From NCBI GenBank assembly GCA_021777995.1, contig JAJYCW010000003.1, positions 1 through 64,000 on the forward strand: a DNA stretch of 64,000 nucleotides, in the 5' to 3' direction. The stretch comes from a bacterium. Lineage in GTDB: Bacteria > Armatimonadota > Chthonomonadetes > Chthonomonadales > Chthonomonadaceae. A program made the translations under genes and the position numbers. Shown piece after piece: positions 45,850-54,526 of this stretch (the first letter of the stretch is position 1; the number at the start of each line of letters is the position of its first letter). The notes beneath the pieces were generated by a model. It was not told the origin of the DNA. It ran no database searches and saw only the letters and a list, made by a program, of their open reading frames with translations.

Positions 45850-47628
45850 TCAGAATCCTGCGGTAAAGACCGTTCTCATAACTTCCTGCGGCGTGGTAAC
45901 ACCCTCCAGCACCTTGATGAGACCGTCTTCGCGCAGCTCAATCATGCCGTTGGCCTTGGCTGCTTCCTTGAGGTCGGACAGTGGTGCACGGCGCACGATC
46001 ATTTCGGCCATTTCAGCATTAAGCTGCATGAGTTCATAGAAACCGATGCGGCCTCGGTAGCCTGTCATGCGGCACTCTTCACAACCCTTCCCACGCGCTA
46101 GCTGAACCATCTGGCCGGCTTCAGTCGGCTTGAAACCGAACTTCCTCAGCTCAATTGCAGGAACCTCGTAGAACTCCTTACAGTTGTTGCAGATGCGTCT
46201 GCCAAGTCGCTGAGCAAGGATTCCAATAACCGTTGCGGAAATAAGGAAGGGTTCAATTCCCATGTCGATCAGGCGGATAGTGGCCGATGGTGCGTCATTG
46301 GTATGAAGCGTGGAAAGTACAAGGTGTCCCGTAAGTGCGGATTCAATGGCGATTTCGGCTGTTTCAAGGTCGCGCATCTCACCCACCATAATGATGTCCG
46401 GGTCCTGTCGAAGGAAGGCCCTTAGCGCTGATGAGAATGTGAGACCGGCCTTACGGTTGACCTGCACCTGGGTAACACCTGAAAGCACATATTCGCACGG
46501 GTCTTCAATGGTGAGAATGTTCTTTTCAACACTGTTTAACTTGTTGAGCAGGGAGTATTGCGTCGTGGTCTTACCGTGTCCCGTTGGGCCCGTGGAAAGG
46601 AGCATTCCGTTTGGCTGGTTCGAAAGCTCTTCAAGCTGCGCCTGCATCTCAGGAGTAAAACCAAGCTTGTTCAAGCCGATCATAACGCTGTTTTTGTCAA
46701 GGATACGCATAACGATCTTCTCGCCATGCAGGTTGGGAAGACACGAAACACGTAAGTCGTACTCTTTTCCCTGGTAACGCGTAGCGATACGACCATCCTG
46801 CGGAACACGCCGCTCTGCGATGTTCATCTCAGACATGATCTTGTAACGTGCAATCAACGGCATCTTGATGTAACTGGGCATCTGCATGATCTCATGAAGC
46901 ACGCCGTCAATTCGCAGTCGCACCCGTATAAAGCGACGATCTGGCTCAAGGTGAATGTCGGATGCCCGCTCTTTAAACGCTTCCTGAAGGATGGTATTTG
47001 CGAGTCTCACGATAGGAGCTTCATCAACCATCGCTTTGAGGTCGGCATCCTCGTCACCGGATTTTGCCGCGTCACCCTGCGCGCCGTAGGCCGCGATCGC
47101 TTCGTTCATGGCGGACTTAGCTTCTCCACCGCCGATGTCCGTCATGTTGCGGTTTGGGTTCATACCACCCTTATTGGAACCTTCAACAGCGACGCCTCCG
47201 CCGTACGCCTTGTTGATAGCCTCCTCCAGACTATCGGGCACTACCACTACAGGTCTTACCTGGCAGCGCGACACTAGCCTAACGTTGTCGAGCGCAGCAA
47301 GATTGTTGATATCTGCCATTGCAACCCACAGTACGTTATCCTGCTTGCGAACTGGCAGCACATTATTCTTTCGTGCAACGTGATCCGGTACGACATTTAC
47401 GGCGGAGGGATCTGGCTTAAAGTTGGCAGATAAGTCGAGCCAGGCGACGCCAGCTTCCTGCGCCTTGGCTTCGTACACGTCGCGTGCGTTAAGCCCCATG
47501 TTTAAAAGGATTTTCGCAAGATCACCACGTGAGTTTTGCTGCACCTTTTTTGCCTCTTCGATCTGCTCAGGAGAGGCATACCCCTTCTCGACCATGTAAT
47601 CACCAAGGCTCATTCGTGCCATTACCAT
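45850..47628 (-). CDS. pilB: Pilus extension ATPase PilB (GspE family)
   Basis: PilB drives pilus polymerisation. An N-terminal MshEN-type domain (~1-150) contains LGDYMVEKGYASPEQIEEAK and a second repeat. The ATPase core has Walker A STGPTGHGKTTTQYS near residue 345 (the usual Ser after the second Gly is His), Walker B DPDIIMVGEMRDLETAEIA, and STLHTNDAPSATIRL. The tetracysteine zinc site CNNCKEF...CEECRMTGYRG is typical of PilB/GspE. At 592 residues it is normal. The ATG at 47628 has GGAG eight bases upstream, and the promoter lies about 80 bases above. This is the first gene of the 28-kb operon. Confidence 0.95.
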   Translation of the reverse strand: MVMARMSLGDYMVEKGYASPEQIEEAKKVQQNSRGDLAKILLNMGLNARDVYEAKAQEAGVAWLDLSANFKPDPSAVNVVPDHVARKNNVLPVRKQDNVLWVAMADINNLAALDNVRLVSRCQVRPVVVVPDSLEEAINKAYGGGVAVEGSNKGGMNPNRNMTDIGGGEAKSAMNEAIAAYGAQGDAAKSGDEDADLKAMVDEAPIVRLANTILQEAFKERASDIHLEPDRRFIRVRLRIDGVLHEIMQMPSYIKMPLIARYKIMSEMNIAERRVPQDGRIATRYQGKEYDLRVSCLPNLHGEKIVMRILDKNSVMIGLNKLGFTPEMQAQLEELSNQPNGMLLSTGPTGHGKTTTQYSLLNKLNSVEKNILTIEDPCEYVLSGVTQVQVNRKAGLTFSSALRAFLRQDPDIIMVGEMRDLETAEIAIESALTGHLVLSTLHTNDAPSATIRLIDMGIEPFLISATVIGILAQRLGRRICNNCKEFYEVPAIELRKFGFKPTEAGQMVQLARGKGCEECRMTGYRGRIGFYELMQLNAEMAEMIVRRAPLSDLKEAAKANGMIELREDGLIKVLEGVTTPQEVMRTVFTAGF

Positions 47629-47708
47629 GCCTGTGTCTCCACCTTATTCGGTCAATTTATAGACCACGTGCAGAATTGAGCGACATTGTGCCGCTATTAT
47701 TGCGCCCG

Positions 47709-47737
47709 ATTATAACACACGGAACGGTTCGGCGCAA
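47709..47737 (-). promoter_or_regulatory. Promoter of the pilB operon
   Basis: On the minus strand TTGCGC (47737-47732), a 17-base spacer and a perfect TATAAT (47714-47709) form a likely sigma-70-type promoter. The start should fall near 47702, about 75 bases before pilB. The upstream DNA is A/T-rich (about 47739-47755 on the plus strand), as in UP elements. No sigma-54 site was seen, unlike pilA promoters of many proteobacteria. Confidence 0.78.
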
Positions 47738-47780
47738 GACTTAATTTTATTTTTGTGCCTGTTTGGCACTTTGTGATAGG

Positions 47781-47801
47781 GCGCTAGCCTGCGGCTAGCG
47801 C
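47781..47801 (-). terminator. Hairpin overlapping the aroE stop codon
   Basis: A perfect 9-bp stem GCGCTAGCC/GGCTAGCGC with a three-base loop contains the aroE stop codon. A smaller stem (GTGCC/GGCAC) lies at 47755-47769, just beyond. Neither is followed by T residues on the minus strand, so termination before the pilB promoter is only probable. Confidence 0.4.
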
Positions 47802-48679
47802 ATTAAACCCCACAACACGGCAGTTTCCATGACGGATGTATCGGGTTTATGGCCAGTCCACAACTCAAAAGCGGCTGCTCCCTGATGAACCAGCATACGA
47901 ACACCATTTAACGTACGACACCCCATTTCGCGAGCAACCCGCAACAACTGTGTCTCCTGCGGGTTGTATATCAGATCGTAAACGAAGAGCCCACGGTGCA
48001 GAAACTCAGCCGAAATAGGCGGCGGCTCTGTCTCGTACGGATGCATACCCACTCTGGTCGTGTTAACGAGCAGTGCAGACTCCCTGATGGTTTGCCGCAA
48101 TGAGTCGTCACTGTTTAGGACGACATAATCAACGCTACTGTTCGAACTCCACTGATTGACGGCCTCTGCCAGCGCACGTGCACGCTCCAAAGTTCTGTTT
48201 ACAATGGTAATATGCATACCTCGTGCCACCAATGAGAATGCCGCGGATCTGGCTGCCCCCCCTGCACCTAAAATCACGCCACGATTGCCGTGGAAGTCGA
48301 ATCCCTCTGCTGCAAGGGGCAGTACAAATCCAATGCCGTCAGTATTAAAGCCTTTCAATCGGCCATCAACTTGAACGATTGTATTCACTGCACCTGCGAG
48401 TGCAGCGCTCGAATCCAACTCGTCTACAAGCACAAACGCCGCTTCTTTATGCGGTATTGTGAGGTTGACGCCGCGCATGCCCAACGCGGGCAGCGCTTGT
48501 ACAGCAGATTTCAGGTGTACAGGTTCCACGGCGAAGGGGACATAGACATACTGCAGGCCCAAGGCATTAAACGCTGCGTTATGCATCGGTGGCGAGAGGC
48601 TATGCTCCACGGGCCATCCCATTACTCCAACAAGCTGACTGCGGCCCGATATCTCAATGGATGTAACAGGCTCCGTCAT
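47795..48679 (-). CDS. aroE: Shikimate dehydrogenase (NADP+)
   Basis: AroE reduces 3-dehydroshikimate to shikimate in aromatic amino-acid synthesis. The substrate-binding domain has GVMGWPVEHSLSPPMHNAAF, and the catalytic Lys is in VNLTIPHKEAAF. The partner Asp is in GFNTDGIGFVLPL, and the NADP loop is GVILGAGGAARSAAFSL with NRTLERARAL after the second strand. At 294 residues the length is normal. I chose the ATG at 48679, which overlaps the yqeG stop as TGATG; a TTG one codon upstream is possible. The other aro genes in the window (aroC, aroK, aroB) lie 11 kb away on the opposite strand. Confidence 0.93.
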   Translation of the reverse strand: MTEPVTSIEISGRSQLVGVMGWPVEHSLSPPMHNAAFNALGLQYVYVPFAVEPVHLKSAVQALPALGMRGVNLTIPHKEAAFVLVDELDSSAALAGAVNTIVQVDGRLKGFNTDGIGFVLPLAAEGFDFHGNRGVILGAGGAARSAAFSLVARGMHITIVNRTLERARALAEAVNQWSSNSSVDYVVLNSDDSLRQTIRESALLVNTTRVGMHPYETEPPPISAEFLHRGLFVYDLIYNPQETQLLRVAREMGCRTLNGVRMLVHQGAAAFELWTGHKPDTSVMETAVLWGLMR

Positions 48680-49221
48680 CAATGGTTCATATGTCCTAGC
48701 CGACGAAAGTGCCTTATCAACATTCGTTCTGGGGGCCGGCTAATGATTCGAGTGTACAGGAACTCCCTGCTGTGTATCGGGTTAACGAGTATGGTGTGAA
48801 TTCCCGCGCGATTGCCGCCTAGAATATCTGTAAACAACTGGTCGCCAATAATCGCCGCCTCCTCCGCGCGGCACCCAAGGAGCCGAAATGCCTGTTGAAA
48901 GCCTGCACGCCCCGGTTTTTTAGCGCGGCGAACAAAGGGTACATTTAACCGTTCTGCCATGCGCTTTACGCGGTGGCCCGAAAACGAATTGGACAGGATA
49001 CAGAGTGCAAAACCGAGTTCCTTAGCCTGCTGGATCCAGCCAAGTACGTCCTCGGAGATATCCTCCTGCTGCCACCGAACGAGGGTATTATCGAGATCGA
49101 GTATCACCGCTGCAATTGATCGGCTCTTTAAGTCAACCAACGATATCTGCGTAATTTCCTGGGCCGTTTGGTGCGGGCAACATAACATCAGCCCACGCCG
49201 CCGGCTTACCTCGTTTTTCAT
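48679..49221 (-). CDS. YqeG-family HAD phosphatase
   Basis: The HAD motif I DLDNTLVRW occurs near residue 42, followed by a SNSFSGHRVKRM motif II region (LCILSNS). RRAKKPGRAGFQ supplies the motif III lysine. AAIIGDQLFTDILGGNRAGI carries the motif IV Asp pair. These match the YqeG/GEP4-like HAD IIIA family (phosphatidylglycerophosphatase in yeast and plants); the bacterial role is uncertain. In Bacillus the yqeG gene lies beside aroE, yqeH and nadD, and here it also abuts aroE. At 180 residues the length is normal. The ATG at 49221 has a weak site; an ATG at 49188 would give the more usual N-terminus. Confidence 0.85.
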   Translation of the reverse strand: MKNEVSRRRGLMLCCPHQTAQEITQISLVDLKSRSIAAVILDLDNTLVRWQQEDISEDVLGWIQQAKELGFALCILSNSFSGHRVKRMAERLNVPFVRRAKKPGRAGFQQAFRLLGCRAEEAAIIGDQLFTDILGGNRAGIHTILVNPIHSREFLYTRIISRPPERMLIRHFRRLGHMNH

Positions 49222-49383
49222 AACTTTGCTAGTAATCGCTGAACACCATTTCTACCGATGTTGACGCCAATAGGTTGCGTTAAAGTTCGTTGTTGGGGGC
49301 CAATGGCCACGCGCGCGACTGAACTGCTTGTCGCGATTAACCGATGGTAGTGCATGCAAGAGATGCATAATTCACCGGGTACC

Positions 49384-49818
49384 TCAAGCTGTATCCGAAC
49401 CAAGGGCTTCGCCTCGCATGGTGAGGTAATCTTCGAGAATTAGCACCGCAGAGATAGAATGTATATCGGCACTGTTGTCATATTTCTCCGCAGATATTAT
49501 CTCCGACGCCGCAAAACTTGTGTATCTCTCGTCTTGAAAGACGATGGGAATTCGCACAAAGCCGCGCAACCTGGCAACAAACGCTTGCACCATCTGCGCG
49601 CGTTCACCTTCGCTGCCATCGGGCATCAGCGGCAACCCCACTACAACCATCTCCGCACTGCGAGCTTTGAGAACTTCGCTAAGCAGTCCGAGATCTCGCC
49701 GAACGGATGGGCTCCTCTGGAGGGTCTGGATAGGAACGCATGACCTCACGCCCGCCGGTGAATAAGCCATTCCCACTGTTTTGGTACCAACATCAAGTGC
49801 AACTACTGCGCCGCACAC
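49384..49818 (-). CDS. ruvX: Putative Holliday junction resolvase / pre-16S rRNA nuclease RuvX (YqgF)
   Basis: The RNase H-like YqgF fold is shown by VVALDVGTKTVGMAYS (first catalytic Asp), VVVGLPLMPDGSEGERA and VFQDERYTSFAASEII (second acid, DER-T). HSISAVLILEDYL near the end holds the third acidic position; the usual DxxAA reads HSISAV, a visible change. The longest frame begins at 49848. However, AAGGAGGT lies seven bases before a GTG at 49818, so this is the likely start (144 residues, normal size), giving a 16-base overlap with the MFS gene. The known YqgF role in E. coli is maturation of 16S rRNA ends. Confidence 0.9.
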   Translation of the reverse strand: MCGAVVALDVGTKTVGMAYSPAGVRSCVPIQTLQRSPSVRRDLGLLSEVLKARSAEMVVVGLPLMPDGSEGERAQMVQAFVARLRGFVRIPIVFQDERYTSFAASEIISAEKYDNSADIHSISAVLILEDYLTMRGEALGSDTA

Positions 49819-50999
49819 GGCTCCGACCTCCTTAGCGACGCAATCCACACAGCCAGCAGCACAACGAGAATATCACCTAGCACTGGTACCAGCAGCGCAC
49901 CATGCCAGCCTGCAGATTTCACCAGCTGTCCGCACAGCCACGGTAGTACCGCACCACCGGCACCGCCCATGGCCGCGACCAGTCCCAGCGCCGCACCTGC
50001 ATCTGCAGGAAACCTGTTTGCCGTTATAGACAGCAGCAACCCGTAGGTGCCAGCCATCGCAAGACCTGTGAGAGCGACTAGAACTAACACCACCGGGTTA
50101 TGCGGGGCAAAGATGGTGAGCAGCGCAGTGAAAGAAGAGGTGAGCATCATGGCCATTACTAGCCTGGTGGACGAAAACCTCGCAGCAAGCACGCTACTTA
50201 ATGCGCGCCCTATCGACATCGCCAGCCAAAAGACAGAGATTACAGCAGCAGCAATAGCAGCCATCGAAAGGGCGTGGAGGTATTTTGGAACCCATCCCCA
50301 ATAGCTTACCTCGCAGCCGGAATAGAGAAAAGCTGCCAATGCCAGAAGTACCAGCTGCGGATTTGTCCAAGGAACCTTGGCACCGCGCACTTGCGAGGGC
50401 GCATTATCGACCGTTTGAAGCGCCTGCCAGACAAAAAGTACGGCACCGGCCACTGCCATAAACAGATAAGCAGATTCCCAGCGACTGAAATGAACCAGCG
50501 TCAAAATGATGAACGGACCTAAAAATGCTCCAAGTCCGAACATTGTCTGGGTAATGCTAAGCGCAAGTTCACGCCGGCGAGGAAACAGGTCGGAGAGCAG
50601 CGCATTGCTTACTGTCTGCATCGATCCGCTGCCAGCTCCGGCGAGCGCTGCGGCGGCAAGCAACGGTGCGAAACTTCGTGCGAGAGCAAACCAGAGGGCA
50701 CCCGCTGCGAAACTACCTATGCTGGCTAGCAGTAGCAGCTTTCTGCCAAGGCGGTCGGAAAGCGCACCACTTACAAGCACGCCTAGAGTAAGGCCGCCAA
50801 AGCTCGCCGGATAGAGTCGTGCCTGTGCGTCCAGCCCCAGATGAAAGGTACGCCCCACAGAAGTCATGATTACCGGCACAGCAGTAAGGTAAATTGCGTA
50901 CACGAGATTGATCAGGCACCCGGTAGCCATAGAGGGTGCTCGTTCGTCGCGAAACCTAACGCCAGCCTCACTCCAAGCGGATCTGTACAAATCAGCCAC
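49803..50999 (-). CDS. Major facilitator superfamily transporter
   Basis: The 398-residue protein has about 12 hydrophobic helices and MFS motif A in the first loop pair (SGALSDRLGRKLLLLASIG). The N-terminal half contains GAGSGSMQTVSNALLSDLFP and a proline-glycine rich helix (FGLGAFLGPFIILTL). The second half is weakly related, as in all MFS proteins. Sugar, drug or metabolite substrates are all possible. The start is GTG at 50999 with AAGGA six bases upstream, and a TATAAT box lies some 55 bases above. It follows a sugar ABC importer on the same strand, but 161 bases separate them and its own promoter is likely. Its stop overlaps ruvX. Confidence 0.85.
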   Translation of the reverse strand: MADLYRSAWSEAGVRFRDERAPSMATGCLINLVYAIYLTAVPVIMTSVGRTFHLGLDAQARLYPASFGGLTLGVLVSGALSDRLGRKLLLLASIGSFAAGALWFALARSFAPLLAAAALAGAGSGSMQTVSNALLSDLFPRRRELALSITQTMFGLGAFLGPFIILTLVHFSRWESAYLFMAVAGAVLFVWQALQTVDNAPSQVRGAKVPWTNPQLVLLALAAFLYSGCEVSYWGWVPKYLHALSMAAIAAAVISVFWLAMSIGRALSSVLAARFSSTRLVMAMMLTSSFTALLTIFAPHNPVVLVLVALTGLAMAGTYGLLLSITANRFPADAGAALGLVAAMGGAGGAVLPWLCGQLVKSAGWHGALLVPVLGDILVVLLAVWIASLRRSEPCAAQ

Positions 51000-51053
51000 G
51001 TTGGTTCCTTAGGTAAAGTGCTCTGCAGCAATCGCCATCCTTAAGCTAGTGAA

Positions 51054-51059
51054 ATTATA
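51054..51059 (-). promoter_or_regulatory. -10 box upstream of the MFS gene
   Basis: TATAAT on the minus strand lies 55 bases before the GTG start. No good -35 sits 16-18 bases upstream, so this is a partial promoter call. Confidence 0.4.
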
Positions 51060-51160
51060 CCTTAGGTCGTGGTGCAACATTCCGCACGACTGGGCTCAAT
51101 AGATCGGCTGAGGAATACCGGTAACCCGCGGGCAATTAATGGGTGAGATTAGAATTACGC

Positions 51161-52003
51161 CTACTCCTTGCCCCCTGAGAATGTGATACCTTCCACAATA
51201 TATCGTTGCATGAACAGAAAGACGACGACTAGTGGCAGTACCGCAACGAGTGCTGCTGCGAATAGTTCGTGGAGCTGAATTGTCTGCCCCGTGAGAAAGG
51301 TAGAGAGTACGATCTGTACTGTCCAGGAAGAAGGGTTCTGGCCTACAACTAGCGGCCATAGGAAGGTGTTCCAGGTGCCAACGAAAGCCAAAACTCCTAA
51401 CGACATCAACACTGCCTTAGAGTTTGGAAGCACAAGACGCCAGTAGATGCCCGCATAGCCCAGACCGTCCATCATGCCTGCTTCCTCAATCTCGCTAGGA
51501 AACCCCAGGTAGAACTGTCGAAACAGGAAAATACTAAACGCACTAAACAGCCCTGGTGCAATTACTCCCCACAGCGTATTGACGCCACCCACCCATGCCA
51601 TCAAGGCAAACGTGGGTACAAATGTCACTGCACCCGGTATCATCAACGTCAGCAGCACAGAGCCAAAGACGGTGCGGCTTGCCCTTGACGGAATACGCGC
51701 CAGTGCATAACCTGCCATCGATGCGAAGAGCATCTGCAGCACCAGTGTCGTGGTCGCGATAAATGCGCTATTGCGAAGGCCAACCCACATGAACGCCGTT
51801 TTATCTGCAAATAGCTCGTGAAAGTTAGACCACACAGGATGCAGGGGAAACCACTGCCAATGTGGCGAAGTTATCTGTGCATCCGTCATTAGTGCGTTGC
51901 GAACGATAAGGTAAAACGGAATCAAAAAGACTATTGCGAGCGCGGAGAGTACCGCATACCGTAGCGCTAACTGTAACTTCTGCCCCATGGTACGAGCGTG
52001 CAA
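51161..52003 (-). CDS. Carbohydrate ABC transporter permease (MalG/CUT1 type)
   Basis: This is the second permease of a CUT1-type importer. Six hydrophobic helices begin with LSALAIVFLIPFYLIVRNAL. The EAA loop that docks the ATPase is EIEEAGMMDGLGYAGIYWRL near residue 175. The last helix is followed by QRYIVEGITFSGGKE, the classic MalG-type tail. At 280 residues it is normal. The start is TTG at 52003, with AAGGAGG eight bases upstream and directly abutting the stop of the partner permease; an ATG at 51988 is too far from that site. No ATPase gene is nearby, which is common where one shared MsmK/UgpC-type ATPase serves several importers. Confidence 0.92.
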   Translation of the reverse strand: MHARTMGQKLQLALRYAVLSALAIVFLIPFYLIVRNALMTDAQITSPHWQWFPLHPVWSNFHELFADKTAFMWVGLRNSAFIATTTLVLQMLFASMAGYALARIPSRASRTVFGSVLLTLMIPGAVTFVPTFALMAWVGGVNTLWGVIAPGLFSAFSIFLFRQFYLGFPSEIEEAGMMDGLGYAGIYWRLVLPNSKAVLMSLGVLAFVGTWNTFLWPLVVGQNPSSWTVQIVLSTFLTGQTIQLHELFAAALVAVLPLVVVFLFMQRYIVEGITFSGGKE

Positions 52004-52960
52004 TTACCTGCCCTCCTTCGCGCTACCAAAACCAAAGAGTCTGCCCTGCACGAGGGTGAATGCAACGATGATGAAAGTGATAATGAAACCACCCGCCGCG
52101 CCGCGCCCAAAATCCTGGCTGCTTAAGGCAACATTGTAAATATAAACCAGCGGCGGCCTTGCAAGTCCGATATTACCGCTAGACGATCCGCTTCCCCCTA
52201 GGATGTTGTAGAACTCGTCAAACGCCTGAAACGCCGCTATAAGGTTGAGTAGCAGTACAGACACTGTGGCAGCGCGAAGCTGCGGCAGGGTTATGTACCG
52301 AAAGACCGTAAATCCGCCGGAAGCACCGTCTAGCGCCGCCGCCTCGTAAAGAGACCGCGGTATCTGCTGCAGAGCCGCAAGAAATATGATCATGTAAAAT
52401 CCGACCTGCAGCCATAACCTCACGCTTACAAGCACCAGCCAGTACCATGGGGGTGAGGCAGTTCCTATCCACTGTATCGGCGCAAGACCAAACAGCCCGA
52501 TGATATGATTAGCAAATCCATTTGACTGTCCGCTAAAAAAGCTCATTCTTGCAATGAGTGAGGCTGCAGCATAGGAGACCGCAGTTGGTATGAAGAAGAC
52601 CGTTCTGAAGAAAGCTTTTCCGCGCGGTATGTTGTGCACCGCAATTGCGAGCCACAGCGAAAACAGAAACGTGGTCGGAACAATAAAAAGAGTAAATACA
52701 AAGATGGTCCATAGAGAGTTGAGAAAGTCTGGGTCGGACAGAAGATCTGTATAGTTCCTCAACCCAATAAAATGGCCAAAGTGGATGGTATTCTGCGCTC
52801 GCGACAGACTGAGGAGAAATCCCCACACCATCGGGATCGCCATGAATAGCACAAGGCCGGCTATGGCCGGCGTGACGAAAGCCCAGAACGAAAGCTCTGC
52901 GCTGAGCCGTTTTCGATCGAGGCTCTTGCCCTTTGAAGCGGTTTGAGTCGTGGATGTCAT
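52004..52960 (-). CDS. Carbohydrate ABC transporter permease (MalF/CUT1 type)
   Basis: This is the first permease of the importer. The short N-terminus (MTSTTQTASKGK) precedes six helices beginning AFVTPAIAGLVLFMAIPMVW. The EAA loop is LYEAAALDGASGGFTVFRYI near residue 205, close to the consensus EAAxxDGA. The C-terminus ends KEGR. The longest frame starts with a GTG at 53008 that overlaps the binding-protein gene. The ATG at 52960, 20 bases after that gene's stop with GGTGA upstream, fits the family better (318 residues). Substrate specificity cannot be read from sequence; oligosaccharides or glycerol-phosphate compounds are typical. Confidence 0.9.
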   Translation of the reverse strand: MTSTTQTASKGKSLDRKRLSAELSFWAFVTPAIAGLVLFMAIPMVWGFLLSLSRAQNTIHFGHFIGLRNYTDLLSDPDFLNSLWTIFVFTLFIVPTTFLFSLWLAIAVHNIPRGKAFFRTVFFIPTAVSYAAASLIARMSFFSGQSNGFANHIIGLFGLAPIQWIGTASPPWYWLVLVSVRLWLQVGFYMIIFLAALQQIPRSLYEAAALDGASGGFTVFRYITLPQLRAATVSVLLLNLIAAFQAFDEFYNILGGSGSSSGNIGLARPPLVYIYNVALSSQDFGRGAAGGFIITFIIVAFTLVQGRLFGFGSAKEGR

Positions 52961-52982
52961 ATTGCGAGTTTCACCAGCCTCC

Positions 52983-54260
52983 TCACTCAAGTTCCCGTCG
53001 CAATTCACGCCTGCACGAGGCTGCTGCGCCGCTTATCTCTTGCTGAGCAGGGTGTCCAAGTTTAACGATATTGGTGAGTGCGCTGGTGAGGTCGCTGCTC
53101 ATGGAACTAGACCAGAGCGGCGGTAGCGCCTTACCGTATTTAGCCAGCATTTTCACTGCATAGGCAGGTACGGGCTGCTGCAACTTTGCTGTGGAGATTG
53201 CCAAACTGTGACGCGGCGGCACATGAAAACCGTAGCCAACGCACCAATCCAGCTGAATCTTGCGGTTCTGTATCCACTGCCACTGCAAAAATTTCTTTGC
53301 CTCGGCGACATGTGGACGATTAGCATTGACCATTGCCGACCATCCACCAAGAAACGTGACAGGTACACCAGCAGCATCCAGTGCCGGCCATATAACTGCG
53401 CCAAGATCATCTTGCACGGCCTTGTATATCGCTGGATAGGCCCACAACCCACACCATTGCATGGCTGCGGCACCCTGAGTGAAAGCAGAGGGATCCCACC
53501 AGTCAGTTGGAGCACCCATTAGCAGGGTACCACTGCGGTTAAGTTGAACCAAAGCTTCATAAGCAGCTACGGTTCTCGGATTGTTGAAAACGATTCGATT
53601 GTCCACAAGGAAGTCGGTATTGGCGGACCAGGGCAGAATATTGAGCAGGGCAGAGATGCCACCGTCATTCCCAAGGTAAAGCCCCTTGCGATTAGACGTG
53701 GTTAGCTCCTTTGCCGCGGTGAGCAACTCAGCCATGGTTGACGGCGGCTGTATGCCTGCAGCCTTAAATTGACTTTTGCGGTAGAACAGGAGCCCCATAT
53801 CGTCGATCATTTTGACCGCGTAAATTTTGCCGTTTACCGAATTTAGTGCTGTATCCCTGGAATTGAAGTCTGCCAGATCAGCGGGCGTAAAGAGGTCATC
53901 CAGAGGAGCCACCTGCCCGGCCTCCACCATCGCCTGGCTTAACTGGTTCTCAAATACGTCCGGGCCATCAGGAGTTAACAGGGCCGTCGCCAGCTTAGTG
54001 CCATAGTCGCCCGGAATCCACACAACCTTAACGATAATATGAGGGTTGACCTTGGTGTATTCACGCGCATACCGGTGGACCGCCTGAAACGTGCCTTTCT
54101 CACCGTATTGGTGATACCACTGTGTCAGTACAAGCTTACCGTCCACATAATCGGAGCTGGCGCACCCCGTGAGAAGTGCTCCGCATGCAAAGGTAAACGT
54201 TCTTATGATCTCACGCCTGGTTCGCATAGACGGAGTACTGGAGTTTGCTACAGAGTTCAT
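52983..54260 (-). CDS. Sugar ABC transporter substrate-binding lipoprotein
   Basis: This is a CUT1-type solute-binding protein of 425 residues. The N-terminus MRTRREIIRTFTFACGALLTG ends in a lipobox (LLTGC) with Cys near residue 34. The preceding TRREIIRTF could act as a twin-arginine signal. The mature part has the binding-protein blocks YAREYTKVNPHIIVKVVW, ATALLTPDGPDVFENQL, GKIYAVKMIDDMGLLFYRKS and AAMQWCGLWAYPAI, all common in MalE/UgpB relatives. The first ATG at 54260 has AAGGG four bases upstream; an ATG at codon 12 is also possible. It is the first gene of the binding protein-permease-permease operon. Confidence 0.9.
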   Translation of the reverse strand: MNSVANSSTPSMRTRREIIRTFTFACGALLTGCASSDYVDGKLVLTQWYHQYGEKGTFQAVHRYAREYTKVNPHIIVKVVWIPGDYGTKLATALLTPDGPDVFENQLSQAMVEAGQVAPLDDLFTPADLADFNSRDTALNSVNGKIYAVKMIDDMGLLFYRKSQFKAAGIQPPSTMAELLTAAKELTTSNRKGLYLGNDGGISALLNILPWSANTDFLVDNRIVFNNPRTVAAYEALVQLNRSGTLLMGAPTDWWDPSAFTQGAAAMQWCGLWAYPAIYKAVQDDLGAVIWPALDAAGVPVTFLGGWSAMVNANRPHVAEAKKFLQWQWIQNRKIQLDWCVGYGFHVPPRHSLAISTAKLQQPVPAYAVKMLAKYGKALPPLWSSSMSSDLTSALTNIVKLGHPAQQEISGAAASCRRELRRELE

Positions 54261-54486
54261 TCAGCCCTTTTGAAGAAATGCTGCACTACGCAATGTGGAA
54301 TATGGAGCGATTGTTTAGAAATTCTTCCACCCCTACGCAATTTCCTTCTTTTATGTTAAATAATCTGAACGAGCATAATTTGAAACTGTACCTCATGTGT
54401 GTTTCCTTAATTCCAATTTGGAACCAACCTACAGGAGGCAATGCGATATCCGATACAGCGATAGAACACACTCCTTACCAGCTTGA

Positions 54487-54501
54487 TTTATTTGACATAA
54501 T
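54487..54501 (+). promoter_or_regulatory. Candidate Fur/PerR-type operator over the fur-gene promoter
   Basis: TTTATTT-G-ACATAAT is an imperfect 7-1-7 inverted repeat (5 of 7 pairs), the geometry of Fur/PerR boxes, lying directly over the -35 element. It suggests autorepression. A related sequence sits before the erythrin-VIT gene at 55229. The call rests on geometry only. Confidence 0.4.
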
Positions 54502-54520
54502 CCAATTTTAGATGTATTCT
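54492..54520 (+). promoter_or_regulatory. Promoter of the Fur-family gene
   Basis: A consensus TTGACA (54492-54497), a 17-base spacer and TATTCT (54515-54520) predict a transcript starting at or next to the ATG at 54527. The mRNA would then be leaderless, which agrees with the missing ribosome binding site. Confidence 0.7.
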
Positions 54521-54526
54521 AAAGGC

